Assembly (NCBI RefSeq): GCF_001665625.1
Contig: NZ_LZSY01000139.1
Span: 1 to 50,963, forward strand
Source: Mycolicibacterium peregrinum
GTDB lineage: Bacteria; Actinomycetota; Actinomycetes; Mycobacteriales; Mycobacteriaceae
Length of the DNA stretch: 50,963 bases
Reading direction: 5' to 3'
Positions 42,643 to 50,895 of this stretch are shown here, piece after piece. The translations under genes and the position numbers were made by a program. How positions within the stretch are numbered: the stretch's first letter is position 1; each line of letters begins with the position of its first letter. The notes below the pieces were generated by a model. It was not told the DNA's origin. It ran no database searches and saw only the letters and a program-made list of their open reading frames with translations.

Positions 42643-43017
42643 TCACGTCGTTTCCGGAACAGTCCCGCCCGGTTGTGCCACCAGCGCGGGAGCCTCGCCC
42701 GATTCGATGCGGGCAGTCCGATCCGCCCACATGACAAAGATCACACTGCCCAGTGGCACGATGCTGGCCAGCAACGCCAGAAACCAGGTGCCCACGCCCC
42801 ACTTGCAGGCAATACCAACCAACAGGGCGGCCACCACGAAGGCGACGAAGACGCCCCCGTGGATCGGCCCGAACACCTTGACACCGATCTCGGTGCGCGG
42901 ACTGCCCAGGTACTTGAAATACATGCCGACCAGCAGGCCGGCCCAGCTCACCGCCTCAGCGAGGGCGATGAGCCGGAACCAGCCGGCAACCGTGCGCAGG
43001 TCGAACGAGCGTGTCAT
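42643..43017 (-). CDS. DUF3817 integral membrane protein
   Basis: The protein has about 124 residues with three or four membrane helices. The signature is WFRLIALAEAVSWAGLLVGMYFKYL, followed by G-P-I-H-G-G-V-F. This is the same DUF3817 family as the gene at 18237-18599. ATG 43017 was chosen over 43026. It lies between fadA4 and the thioredoxin-like gene on the same strand (gaps of 64 and 13 bp). It may be involved in envelope function; no activity is known. Confidence 0.87.
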   Translation of the reverse strand: MTRSFDLRTVAGWFRLIALAEAVSWAGLLVGMYFKYLGSPRTEIGVKVFGPIHGGVFVAFVVAALLVGIACKWGVGTWFLALLASIVPLGSVIFVMWADRTARIESGEAPALVAQPGGTVPETT

Positions 43018-43081
43018 GGCCGCCATTGTGCCCGAAGTGACGGCCAGCTACTACGCAGCGTCGTTTTGAGTCGTCGGTTAA

Positions 43082-44263
43082 CTACGGGCGACGCAGGATC
43101 AGGGCATCGCCCTGGCCACCGGCACCGCAGAGCGCGGCCACCGCGTAGCCGGACCCCTTACGCGCCAGTTCCAGCGCGGCGTGCAGGGTGATGCGCGCAC
43201 CGGACATCCCGATCGGGTGGCCGATGGCGATCGCGCCGCCGTTGACATTCACCTTGGCCGGGTCGACGCCCAGCTCCTTGGTCGAGGCCAGCGACACCGC
43301 AGCAAACGCCTCGTTGATCTCGAGGACGTCCAGCTGATCGACGCTGATGCCCTCGCGCTCGACGGCCTTCTTGATCGCGTTGGCGGGCTGGCTCTGCAGC
43401 GTGGAGTCCGGGCCGGCCACCACACCGTGGGCACCGATCTCACACAGCCACTCCAGGCCCAGCTCCTGCGCCTTGGCCTTGCTCATCACGACTACCGCAG
43501 CCGCACCGTCGGAGATCTGCGACGACGAGCCGGCAGTGATGGTGCCGTCCTTGCGGAAGGCCGGACGCAGGCCGCCCAGCGATTCGGCGGTGGTGTTGGC
43601 CCGGATGCCCTCGTCCTCGGCGAACTCGATCGGGTCACCCTTGCGCTGCGGGATCGACACGGGCACCACCTCGTCGGCGTACATCCCGTCCTTCCATGCC
43701 GCGGCGGCCTTCTGGTGCGACTGAGCAGCAAACTCGTCCTGCTCGGCGCGGGTGAACTTGTCGACGTCGTTGCGCTGCTCGGTGAGTGCGCCCATGGGCT
43801 GATCGGTGAACACGTCGTGCAGACCGTCGTAGGCCAAGTGGTCGACCAGCGTCGCATCGCCGTACTTGTAGCCCTCACGGCTCTTGGGCAGCAGGTGCGG
43901 GGCCTGGCTCATCGACTCCTGCCCACCGGCGACCACGACCTCGAATTCGCCGGCGCGGATCAGCTGGTCGGCCAGCGCGATCGCATCGATGCCCGACAGG
44001 CACATCTTGTTGATGGACAGGGCCGGCACATCCCAGCCGATGCCTGCGGCTACGGCGGACTGGCGAGCGGGCATCTGACCGGCGCCGGCGGTCAGCACCT
44101 GGCCCATGATCACGTAGTCCACCAGCGAAGCGTCGACCTTCGCCTTCTCGAGGGCGCCGCGGATCGCGATCGCGCCCAGGTCACTGCCGGAAAAATCCTT
44201 CAGCGAGCCCATCAACTTGCCAACCGGAGTACGCGCTCCAGCAACAATCACCGACGTGGTCAT
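43082..44263 (-). CDS. fadA4: Acetyl-CoA acetyltransferase / thiolase (Rv1323, FadA4)
   Basis: The protein has 393 residues from ATG 44263 with a GGAGGAAAG ribosome site; longer frames are open but unlike thiolases. The nucleophilic Cys is C88 in I-N-K-M-C-L-S-G. The GGGAIAIGHPIGMSG block carries the catalytic His and A-A-L-C-G-A-G-G-Q-G the second Cys. It catalyses Claisen condensation or thiolysis of acetoacetyl-CoA. It is divergent from the methylmalonyl-CoA epimerase gene across 82 bp. Confidence 0.94.
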   Translation of the reverse strand: MTTSVIVAGARTPVGKLMGSLKDFSGSDLGAIAIRGALEKAKVDASLVDYVIMGQVLTAGAGQMPARQSAVAAGIGWDVPALSINKMCLSGIDAIALADQLIRAGEFEVVVAGGQESMSQAPHLLPKSREGYKYGDATLVDHLAYDGLHDVFTDQPMGALTEQRNDVDKFTRAEQDEFAAQSHQKAAAAWKDGMYADEVVPVSIPQRKGDPIEFAEDEGIRANTTAESLGGLRPAFRKDGTITAGSSSQISDGAAAVVVMSKAKAQELGLEWLCEIGAHGVVAGPDSTLQSQPANAIKKAVEREGISVDQLDVLEINEAFAAVSLASTKELGVDPAKVNVNGGAIAIGHPIGMSGARITLHAALELARKGSGYAVAALCGAGGQGDALILRRP

Positions 44264-44324
44264 TCTTTCCTCCAAAGCCATGGTCCAAGAGCTGTGTGGG
44301 CGATCACACATACGCAAACGTTCA

Positions 44325-44337
44325 GGTAAAGGTTACC
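44325..44337. promoter_or_regulatory. Short inverted repeat before the epimerase gene
   Basis: GGTAA-AGG-TTACC has perfect 5-bp arms and sits 9 bp before the epimerase ATG, in the divergent fadA4/epimerase promoter region. AACGTT lies just upstream. It could be an operator, but short repeats like this arise by chance. Confidence 0.25.
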
Positions 44338-44345
44338 GTTGCGTT

Positions 44346-44822
44346 ATGACCGCCGAACAGGTTGATGCCCGTCCCGCACTCGCTTCTGCGCTGGTGACGG
44401 CGATCGATCACGTCGGTATCGCCGTTCCCGATCTCGATGCCGCGGCCAAGTGGTACCACGACCACCTCGGCATGATTGTCCTCCACGAGGAGATCAACGA
44501 AGACCAGGGTGTGCGTGAGGCCATGCTCTCGGTTCGCGGCGCCGCCAAGGGCAGCGCCCAGATCCAGCTGCTGGCCCCGCTGAACGAGAAGTCGACGATC
44601 GCCAAGTTCATCGATCGCAGCGGCCCCGGTCTGCAGCAGCTGGCCTACCGGACCAGCGACATCGACGCACTGAGTGAGCGCCTGCGGAGCCAGGGAGTTC
44701 GGCTGCTCTACGAAGCTCCCCGCAAGGGCACGGCGAACTCGCGCATCAACTTCATCCACCCCAAGGATGCCGGCGGCGTGCTGATCGAACTGGTCGAACC
44801 GGCCGCGGATTCAGAGCACTAG
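44346..44822 (+). CDS. mce: Methylmalonyl-CoA epimerase (Rv1322A)
   Basis: The 158-residue vicinal-oxygen-chelate protein has metal-ligand His in I-D-H-V-G-I-A-V-P-D and a second His/Glu set in F-I-H-P-K and I-E-L-V-E. It interconverts (S)- and (R)-methylmalonyl-CoA for propionate metabolism. ATG 44346 was taken because the longer frame runs into the divergent promoter and fadA4. Its TAG shares the CTAG overlap with the convergent zinc-ribbon-like gene. The symbol is used here in the epimerase sense, not for mammalian cell entry genes. Confidence 0.94.
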   Translation: MTAEQVDARPALASALVTAIDHVGIAVPDLDAAAKWYHDHLGMIVLHEEINEDQGVREAMLSVRGAAKGSAQIQLLAPLNEKSTIAKFIDRSGPGLQQLAYRTSDIDALSERLRSQGVRLLYEAPRKGTANSRINFIHPKDAGGVLIELVEPAADSEH

Positions 44823-45100
44823 GACCACTTTCTCGTCGGGCCGCGATTGGCCCGATTCGCCCAGCAGGCGGTGTGCCAGTGCCTGCGGTCATCGACATCG
44901 CCGACATCGACCGGCAACACCACCACATGCGCGGTGGCCACACGAATCTCGTGGTCGCATCCGGGGCATCGATAGACCTTCACCGCACGTGAGGCGGTAA
45001 CCACCCGCACCTCGTAGTCGTAACCGTCGGGCCCCGTCTCGACGCGACGTGACATCGGCGGTGGCGCGAACCGCCGATCCTCACGACGCCGACGGCGCAT
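44819..45100 (-). CDS. Small zinc-ribbon-like protein (Rv1322)
   Basis: The 93-residue basic protein has an Arg-rich N terminus and a putative zinc site, Y-R-C-P-G-C-D-H, with downstream H-W-H-T-A-C-W completing a Cys/His set. It begins within the nucS stop (TGATG, one base shared), so it is translationally coupled to nucS. The position equals Rv1322. It is often labelled ATP/GTP-binding in databases, which the sequence does not support. Confidence 0.85.
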   Translation of the reverse strand: MRRRRREDRRFAPPPMSRRVETGPDGYDYEVRVVTASRAVKVYRCPGCDHEIRVATAHVVVLPVDVGDVDDRRHWHTACWANRANRGPTRKWS

Positions 45101-45780
45101 CAGAACAGCCGGTATTCGTCGCTGTCCATACCCCGCATCTGGTCGTAATCCAAAGTCACGCAGCGGATTCCGCGGTCAGTGGCCAGCGTCCGGGCCTGCG
45201 GTTTGATCTGCTGGGCAGCGAACACACCGGCCACCGGAGCTAGCACGGTATCGCGGTTGAGCAGCTCGAGATAGCGGGTCAGCTGCTCAACCCCGTCGAT
45301 CTCGCCGCGGCGCTTGATCTCCACCGCCACCGAGCGGCCCAGCTCGTCGCGGCACATCAGATCCACCGGACCGATCGCGGTCGGGTACTCCCGGCGCACC
45401 AGCGTGTAGCCGGCGCCCAACAGCTCGACGTGTTCGGCCAAGAGCACCTGTAGGTGCGCTTCCACACCGTCCTTCACCAGTCCGGGATCGACTCCGAGTT
45501 CGTGGCTGGAGTCGTGCTCGACGTCTTCGACCGTGATGCGCAGCTGCTCACCGGCCTTGTTCTCGACCACCCACACCGGCACCCCGTCGCCGTCATCCTC
45601 GGTGAGCCAGCACGGCGGACTCATCCAGTTCAGCGGCTTGTAGGCGCGATCATCGGCATGGACACTGACCGAACCGTCGGACTTGAACAACAACAGCCGG
45701 CGGGCCGATGGAAGGTGAGCGGTCAGCCGCCCGACATAGTCGACGGTGCACTGGGCAATCACGAGGCGCACCCGATCCAC
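45100..45780 (-). CDS. nucS: Mismatch-specific endonuclease NucS/EndoMS (Rv1321)
   Basis: The 226-residue protein, same length as M. tuberculosis NucS, starts at GTG 45780. The N-terminal dimerisation/DNA-binding domain carries NWMSPPCWL. The C-terminal RecB-like nuclease has G-P-V-D140 and E154-I-K156, the D-ExK active site. The C-terminal Y-R-L-F is the expected beta-clamp-binding tail. NucS replaces MutS/MutL in mycobacterial mismatch correction. It is divergent from the cyclase gene across 37 bp. Confidence 0.96.
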   Translation of the reverse strand: MDRVRLVIAQCTVDYVGRLTAHLPSARRLLLFKSDGSVSVHADDRAYKPLNWMSPPCWLTEDDGDGVPVWVVENKAGEQLRITVEDVEHDSSHELGVDPGLVKDGVEAHLQVLLAEHVELLGAGYTLVRREYPTAIGPVDLMCRDELGRSVAVEIKRRGEIDGVEQLTRYLELLNRDTVLAPVAGVFAAQQIKPQARTLATDRGIRCVTLDYDQMRGMDSDEYRLF

Positions 45781-45817
45781 CTTAAGGGCATGGCGAACGA
45801 ACTAGGCTGACGCCACA

Positions 45818-47422
45818 ATGAACTCCGACAAATCGCTGGCACGACGGCTGGGCCGCGTCCTTGAGGGTGTCACCCGCCAGAACAGCCGGATCCCGGACAC
45901 CCCGGAATACGGATCGTGGGTATTGGGCCGGGTATCGGAGAGTCAGCGTCGGCGCAGGGTGCGCATTCAGGCCATCCTGACGGCATTCGTGATCCTCGGG
46001 AACCTGCTCGGTATCGGCATCTCGATGATCATCGTCACCCTGTTGTTCCCATCGCCGGCTGTGTTCGACCCGTCGGTCCGCTGGATCACCTTCATCGTGG
46101 CACCCGCTTACATGGGAACGGCGTTGATCGTCGGGGTGTTCTGGGCGACGACCCGGGTGATCGACAACGTGCGCTGGGCCATCGAGGAACGCCCACCGAC
46201 CGTCGCGGATCAGCGGAACACCTTCCTCGCCCCGTTCCGGCTCACCCGGGTGCTGCTGATCCTGTGGGGCGTGGGCACCGCGTTGTTGACGACGCTCTAC
46301 GGTCTGGTCGACACCAATTACATTCCGAAGTTCCTGCTGGGCATCAGTTTTCCCGGCATCGTGGTGTCGGTCAGCTGCCATCTCTTCACCGAGTTCGCAC
46401 TGCGGCCGGTCGCCGCGCAGGCGCTGGAAGCGGGCCCGCCGCCGGTCCGGCTGGCGCAGGGCATCATGGGTCGCACCATGGTGGTATGGGCGCTGAGCTC
46501 GGGCGTTCCCATCCTGGGCATCATGCTGGCTGCGGTGTTCGCCGTGACGCTCAACAACCTGACACCGGTCCAATTCGCCTACGCCGTCATCGGTCTCGGC
46601 TCGTTTGCGCTGGTGTTCGGATTCCTGCTGATGTGGATCCTGTCCTACCTGACCGCGACCCCGATTCGGGTGGTGCGTGCCGCGCTCAATCGCGTCGAGC
46701 AGGGTGATCTGGACACCAACCTCGTGGTGTTCGACGGCACCGAACTCGGCCAGCTGCAACGGGGATTCAACTCCATGGTGCACGGGCTGCGCGAGCGCGA
46801 GCGAGTGCGCGATCTGTTCGGCCGCCATGTCGGCCGGGAAGTCGCCGCACTGGCCGAACAGGAGAAGCCTGTCCTCGGCGGCGAGGAACGCCACGCCGCA
46901 GTGATTTTCGTCGACGTCATCGGCTCGACCCAGTTGGTCACCACCAGGCCCGCGGTCGAGGTCGTCGATCTGCTCAACAGATTCTTCGCCGTCATCGTCG
47001 ATGAAGTCGACAATCACCGCGGCCTGGTCAACAAGTTCGAGGGTGACGCCATCCTCGCGGTGTTCGGCGCGCCGGTCTCTCTTCCCAACGCCGAGGACGA
47101 AGCCCTTGGAGCCGCACGGGCGATCGCGCAACGGTTGCGTGCCGAGGTTCCCGAGCTGAAGGCAGGCATCGGGGTCGCGGCGGGCCAGGTGGTGGCGGGC
47201 AACGTGGGCGCCAAGGAACGCTTCGAATACACGGTGATCGGCGAGCCGGTCAACGAGGCGTCACGGTTGTGCGATTTCTCCAAGCAGGTGCCCGGGCACC
47301 TGGTGGCCTCATCGGACACCATCGCCAACGCATCTGAAACCGAAAGGGCTCGTTGGTCACTGGGCGAGTCGGTCCCCCTGCGAGGCCTCGGTGAGCCGAC
47401 CCGCGTCGCCGTGCCGACCTAG
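45818..47422 (+). CDS. Membrane class III adenylate cyclase with HAMP domain (Rv1320c-like)
   Basis: The 534-residue protein has about six membrane helices (residues 45-285), a HAMP linker (TPIRVVRAALNRVEQGDL...), and a class III cyclase domain. The metal aspartates D366 (F-V-D-V-I-G-S-T) and D410 (E-G-D-A-I-L-A) are both present. It should make cAMP in response to an unknown signal. M. tuberculosis has three such paralogues in tandem (Rv1318c-Rv1320c); only one is here. Its TAG overlaps the convergent glutaminase stop by CTAG. Confidence 0.92.
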   Translation: MNSDKSLARRLGRVLEGVTRQNSRIPDTPEYGSWVLGRVSESQRRRRVRIQAILTAFVILGNLLGIGISMIIVTLLFPSPAVFDPSVRWITFIVAPAYMGTALIVGVFWATTRVIDNVRWAIEERPPTVADQRNTFLAPFRLTRVLLILWGVGTALLTTLYGLVDTNYIPKFLLGISFPGIVVSVSCHLFTEFALRPVAAQALEAGPPPVRLAQGIMGRTMVVWALSSGVPILGIMLAAVFAVTLNNLTPVQFAYAVIGLGSFALVFGFLLMWILSYLTATPIRVVRAALNRVEQGDLDTNLVVFDGTELGQLQRGFNSMVHGLRERERVRDLFGRHVGREVAALAEQEKPVLGGEERHAAVIFVDVIGSTQLVTTRPAVEVVDLLNRFFAVIVDEVDNHRGLVNKFEGDAILAVFGAPVSLPNAEDEALGAARAIAQRLRAEVPELKAGIGVAAGQVVAGNVGAKERFEYTVIGEPVNEASRLCDFSKQVPGHLVASSDTIANASETERARWSLGESVPLRGLGEPTRVAVPT

Positions 47423-48702
47423 CCTGCACACCTCCGCAGCGCCGCATTCACCGCCTCGTCGAGGGTGCGGAACACGATGGCGTCGTAATCGTCGTGCCGG
47501 TCGGCAGGCACCACACGACCGTCAGGGTCGACGAGATAGGCCTCCTTGCCAGCTGCGGTCAGGTTGGCCCGCATCCCGGTGAGCATGCCGCGGGCAGCGT
47601 CGTTGATGTCGTCGACGCGGGTGACGTCCAGCACGGCCACGTCGTACCGACCACGGTCATGGTCGGCGGTCCGCAGCACCTGCTCGGCTCCGGCGAACAA
47701 GAGGTCTCCCTGGACCTCGTAGACCCGGATGCCCGGGCCTGCGTCGAACACGGCCCGCAAGGTCGATGACGACTCACGAGTGACGCTGAGGAAGTGCAAT
47801 CCCAGCTGCGAAGACAGGTTTCGGCACACCTGTACGCCGCGCACACTGTTACCGCGAGCATCCAGACGCGGCGAGTAGACGCCGATGCCGAGTTGGCCGG
47901 GCAGCACCGCCACGATGCCACCGCCGACGCCGCTCTTGGCGGGCATGCCCACGGCACTGACCCAATCGCCTGTCGCGTCGTACATCCCGCAGGTCACCAT
48001 CACACTGAGGGTGCGGCGCACCACGTGTGCGTCGATCACCCGTCTCCCGGTCAACGGATTGAGCCCACCCCGCGCCAACGTGGCGGCCATGCGCGCCAGG
48101 TCGGTACTGGTCACCTTGACCGAACACTGCCGGAAGTACACATCCAGCACGTCATCCGGATCACCGTCCAGCACACCGAAACTGGCCAACATGTAGGCGA
48201 TCGCGCGGTTGCGATTGCCCGTGGCCTTCTCCGAGTCATAGACATCCATGTCGATCTCGAGTCGTCGGCCCGCACATGCCGAGTAGAAGTCGTGGATGCG
48301 GTCGAACTGCTCATCGGGACCCGCTCCGGGGACCAGCGAAACCGCTGCAATCGCACCAGCGTTGATCATCGGGTTCTTCGGTGTCTTGGTCACATCGTCG
48401 ACGCTGATCTCGTTGAACGCTTCACCGGAGGGTTCCACCCCGATCCTGGCGTCCACCGCATCCTGGCCGATCAGGTCCAGCGCCAGGGCATACGTGAACG
48501 GTTTCGAAATCGACTGGATGGTGAATTCGAGTGCAGCATCGCCGGATTCGTAGACATAGCCGTCCGAGGACGACAGGCTGAGCCCGAAACCCTCGGGGTC
48601 GACGTTGGCGAGTTCGGGGATGTAGTTTGCCAGGGCACCATCCCGCGTATCGATCTGCTCGGCACGAATCCGGTCCAGGTACTGCTGCACCAGCTCGGCC
48701 AC
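47419..48702 (-). CDS. glsA: Glutaminase A fused to a STAS domain
   Basis: The GTG at 48702 gives 427 residues; the frame continues to 49341 but into alkA. Residues 1 to about 305 form a beta-lactamase-fold glutaminase with S64-I-S-K67 catalytic Ser/Lys and the AGAIAAVSLV, EKATGNRNRAIAYML and CGMYDATGDW blocks. It converts glutamine to glutamate and ammonia. Residues about 320-427 form a STAS-like domain (SSTLRAVFD... DVAVLDVTRVDDINDAA). The STAS part may control or localise the enzyme. It is not part of the M. tuberculosis gene order here as I remember it. Confidence 0.9.
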   Translation of the reverse strand: MAELVQQYLDRIRAEQIDTRDGALANYIPELANVDPEGFGLSLSSSDGYVYESGDAALEFTIQSISKPFTYALALDLIGQDAVDARIGVEPSGEAFNEISVDDVTKTPKNPMINAGAIAAVSLVPGAGPDEQFDRIHDFYSACAGRRLEIDMDVYDSEKATGNRNRAIAYMLASFGVLDGDPDDVLDVYFRQCSVKVTSTDLARMAATLARGGLNPLTGRRVIDAHVVRRTLSVMVTCGMYDATGDWVSAVGMPAKSGVGGGIVAVLPGQLGIGVYSPRLDARGNSVRGVQVCRNLSSQLGLHFLSVTRESSSTLRAVFDAGPGIRVYEVQGDLLFAGAEQVLRTADHDRGRYDVAVLDVTRVDDINDAARGMLTGMRANLTAAGKEAYLVDPDGRVVPADRHDDYDAIVFRTLDEAVNAALRRCAG

Positions 48703-48789
48703 AGGACGAAGTCTAACCGCGAGCCAAGCCCCACGACCATGTCGTTTTTCCGCTAGTGCAGCGCTGGATACCGTGCCATCGTGGAACGC

Positions 48790-50283
48790 ATGCACGAAGA
48801 TTTCGACCGCTGCTACCGGGCAGTCCAATCCAAGGACGCACGGTTCGACGGTTGGTTCGTCACCGCCGTGCTCACCACAGGTATCTACTGCCGTCCCAGC
48901 TGCCCGGTGCGCCCACCTTTCGCCCGGAACATGCGGTTCTATCCGACCGCGGCGGCCGCCCAGGCGGCCGGGTTCCGGGCCTGTAAACGGTGCCGTCCCG
49001 ACGCCTCGCCCGGTTCCCCGGAATGGAACGTGCGCGGCGACATCGTCGCGCGGTGCATGCGGCTCATCGCCGACGGCATCGTGGACCGCGAAGGGGTGAC
49101 GGGGCTCGCCGCCCGCGTCGGGTACACCAGTCGGCAGCTGCAACGCATCCTGCAGGCCGAGCTGGGTGCCAATCCCCTGGCCCTGGCTCGGGCCCAGCGC
49201 GCCCAGACGGCTCGGGTCCTGATCGAAACCACTGAGATCCCGTTCGCCGATGTCGCGTTCGCCGCGGGTTTCGCCAGCATCCGGCAGTTCAACGACACCG
49301 TCCGCGCGGTGTGCGATCTCACGCCCACCCAGCTTCGCCAACGGGCCCGGAGCAAATTCACCACCGCGGTGTCCGCCGCTCCCGGTGTTGTGTCACTACG
49401 GCTGCCGGTGCGGACCCCGTTCTCCTACGAAGGTTTGTTCGGCCATCTGGCGGCCAGTGCGGTGCCGGGGTTGGAGGAGGTCCGCGACGGGCAGTTCCGG
49501 CGCACCCTGCGACTGCCGCACGGTCATGGCGTGGTCGGCCTGGCACCTCAACCAGACCATGTCCGCTGCCTGTTGGTGCTCGACGATTTCCGTGACCTGT
49601 CGGCTGCCATTGCGCGGTGTCGACGGCTGTTGGACCTGGATGCCGACCCGGAGGCGGTCGTGGAAGCGCTGCAGGTGGATCCAGCGCTCGCGGCGGTGGT
49701 GGCCAAGGCGCCCGGACAACGCATTCCCCGCACAGTCGACGAAACCGAACTGGCGCTCCGGGTGGTGATCGGCCAACAGGTCTCGATCAAGGCTGCACGT
49801 ACGCATGTGGGTCGCCTGGTCGCCGGTTACGGAACACCGATCTCCGGTGATACGGGCGGTTTGACCCACGTCTTTCCCGACGTCACGGATCTCGTCGGGC
49901 TGGATCCAGCGCATCTCGCGATGCCGGCCTCACGAAGACGGACGGTGGCGGCCATGGTTCAGGCCATCGCCGACGGCGATCTGGTCCTGGGCCCCGGCTG
50001 CGATTGGGACCGCGCCCGCGAGCAGTTGCTTGCGCTTCCCGGGGTGGGGCCGTGGACGACAGAGGTGATCGCGATGCGTGGCCTCGGTGATCCAGATGCC
50101 TTCCCTGCCACCGATCTCGGGGTGCGCGCTGCTGCCGAACACTTGGGCATGCCGGCGAACGGCCTCGTGGAGCACAGCACGCAGTGGCGCCCGTGGCGCG
50201 CCTATGCGACACAACACCTGTGGACCACCCTGGACCACGCGGTGAACGAATGGCCCCCGCACGATCCAGAGGAGAAGTCATGA
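48790..50283 (+). CDS. alkA: Ada-AlkA fusion: methyl-phosphotriester sensor, AraC regulator and 3-methyladenine glycosylase (Rv1317c)
   Basis: The protein has 497 residues from ATG 48790 (M. tuberculosis 496); GTG 48781 is an alternative. The N-terminal Ada domain has zinc ligands C34, C38, C65 and C68; C34, in Y-C-R-P-S-C, corresponds to the methyl acceptor. An AraC-type helix-turn-helix follows. The C-terminal AlkA glycosylase has the LPGVGPW hairpin and catalytic D442 in F-P-A-T-D. One protein therefore senses methyl phosphotriesters, activates transcription and excises 3-methyladenine. ogt overlaps its stop as ATGA. Confidence 0.95.
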   Translation: MHEDFDRCYRAVQSKDARFDGWFVTAVLTTGIYCRPSCPVRPPFARNMRFYPTAAAAQAAGFRACKRCRPDASPGSPEWNVRGDIVARCMRLIADGIVDREGVTGLAARVGYTSRQLQRILQAELGANPLALARAQRAQTARVLIETTEIPFADVAFAAGFASIRQFNDTVRAVCDLTPTQLRQRARSKFTTAVSAAPGVVSLRLPVRTPFSYEGLFGHLAASAVPGLEEVRDGQFRRTLRLPHGHGVVGLAPQPDHVRCLLVLDDFRDLSAAIARCRRLLDLDADPEAVVEALQVDPALAAVVAKAPGQRIPRTVDETELALRVVIGQQVSIKAARTHVGRLVAGYGTPISGDTGGLTHVFPDVTDLVGLDPAHLAMPASRRRTVAAMVQAIADGDLVLGPGCDWDRAREQLLALPGVGPWTTEVIAMRGLGDPDAFPATDLGVRAAAEHLGMPANGLVEHSTQWRPWRAYATQHLWTTLDHAVNEWPPHDPEEKS

Positions 50284-50777
50284 CGACACTGCAGTACCGC
50301 ACGATGGACAGCCCGGTCGGTCTACTCACGCTGGCCGGCCGCGATGGCCGGCTCAGGCATCTCCGGATGGTCGATCAGACGTATGAACCGAGCCGCGAAG
50401 GGTGGGAGCGCGACGACGCAGCATTCCCCGACGCCGTCGACCAACTGACCGCCTACTTCGTCGGCGACCTCACCGAATTCGAACTGGAACTGGACATGGT
50501 GGGCACCCAGTTTCAGCGCCGGGTGTGGGAGGCCCTGCAAACCATCCCGTACGGGGAAACCTGCTCTTACGGCGAGATCGCGCGGCAGATCGGATCTCCG
50601 AGCGGATCACGCGCGGTCGGACTGGCCAATGGGCACAATCCGATCGGAATCATCGTGCCGTGCCATCGGGTGATCGGCGCCAATGGCAGCCTCACCGGAT
50701 ACGGCGGCGGACTCGACCGCAAGCGAGCATTGCTGGAATTGGAGAAGAGCCGCACAATGCCGGCACTTTTCAATTAA
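50280..50777 (+). CDS. ogt: O6-methylguanine-DNA methyltransferase (Rv1316c)
   Basis: Ogt removes methyl groups from O6-methylguanine in a suicide reaction. ATG 50280 gives 165 residues, the M. tuberculosis length. The acceptor C128 lies in I-V-P-C-H-R-V, preceded by the helix-turn-helix YGEIARQIGSPSGSRAVG with the base-flipping Arg. It overlaps alkA by ATGA, so both are made from one transcript, likely activated by the Ada half of AlkA. Confidence 0.96.
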   Translation: MTTLQYRTMDSPVGLLTLAGRDGRLRHLRMVDQTYEPSREGWERDDAAFPDAVDQLTAYFVGDLTEFELELDMVGTQFQRRVWEALQTIPYGETCSYGEIARQIGSPSGSRAVGLANGHNPIGIIVPCHRVIGANGSLTGYGGGLDRKRALLELEKSRTMPALFN

Positions 50778-50785
50778 CCGACACT

Positions 50786-50823
50786 GAGGCGCGTTTTCGA
50801 TTATCGAATTGAAAACGCGCCTC
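50786..50823 (+). terminator. Terminator downstream of ogt
   Basis: GAGGCGCGTTTTC and GAAAACGCGCCTC form a perfect 13-bp stem around a 12-nt loop, 9 bp past the ogt stop codon. It should end the alkA-ogt transcript, and being symmetrical it may also act on the opposite strand, although the rrn transcript meets its own terminator first. Confidence 0.8.
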
Positions 50824-50851
50824 TAGTAAAAAGTCCCGACATACAAAAATG

Positions 50852-50885
50852 CCCGAGCCCTCCAATCGAAATTGGAGGGCTCGGG
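50852..50885 (-). terminator. Intrinsic terminator of the rrn operon
   Basis: Read leftward, the perfect 15-bp stem CCCGAGCCCTCCAAT/ATTGGAGGGCTCGGG with a 4-nt loop is followed by CATTTTTG, a U-run. It begins 11 nt past the 5S rRNA 3' end, the normal place for an rRNA operon terminator. Confidence 0.9.
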
Positions 50886-50895
50886 ACTTAATTTG

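Noticed and set aside
48703..49341. N-terminal extension of the glutaminase
   Set aside because: It overlaps the N-terminal coding part of alkA on the other strand; glutaminase homology starts at 48702.
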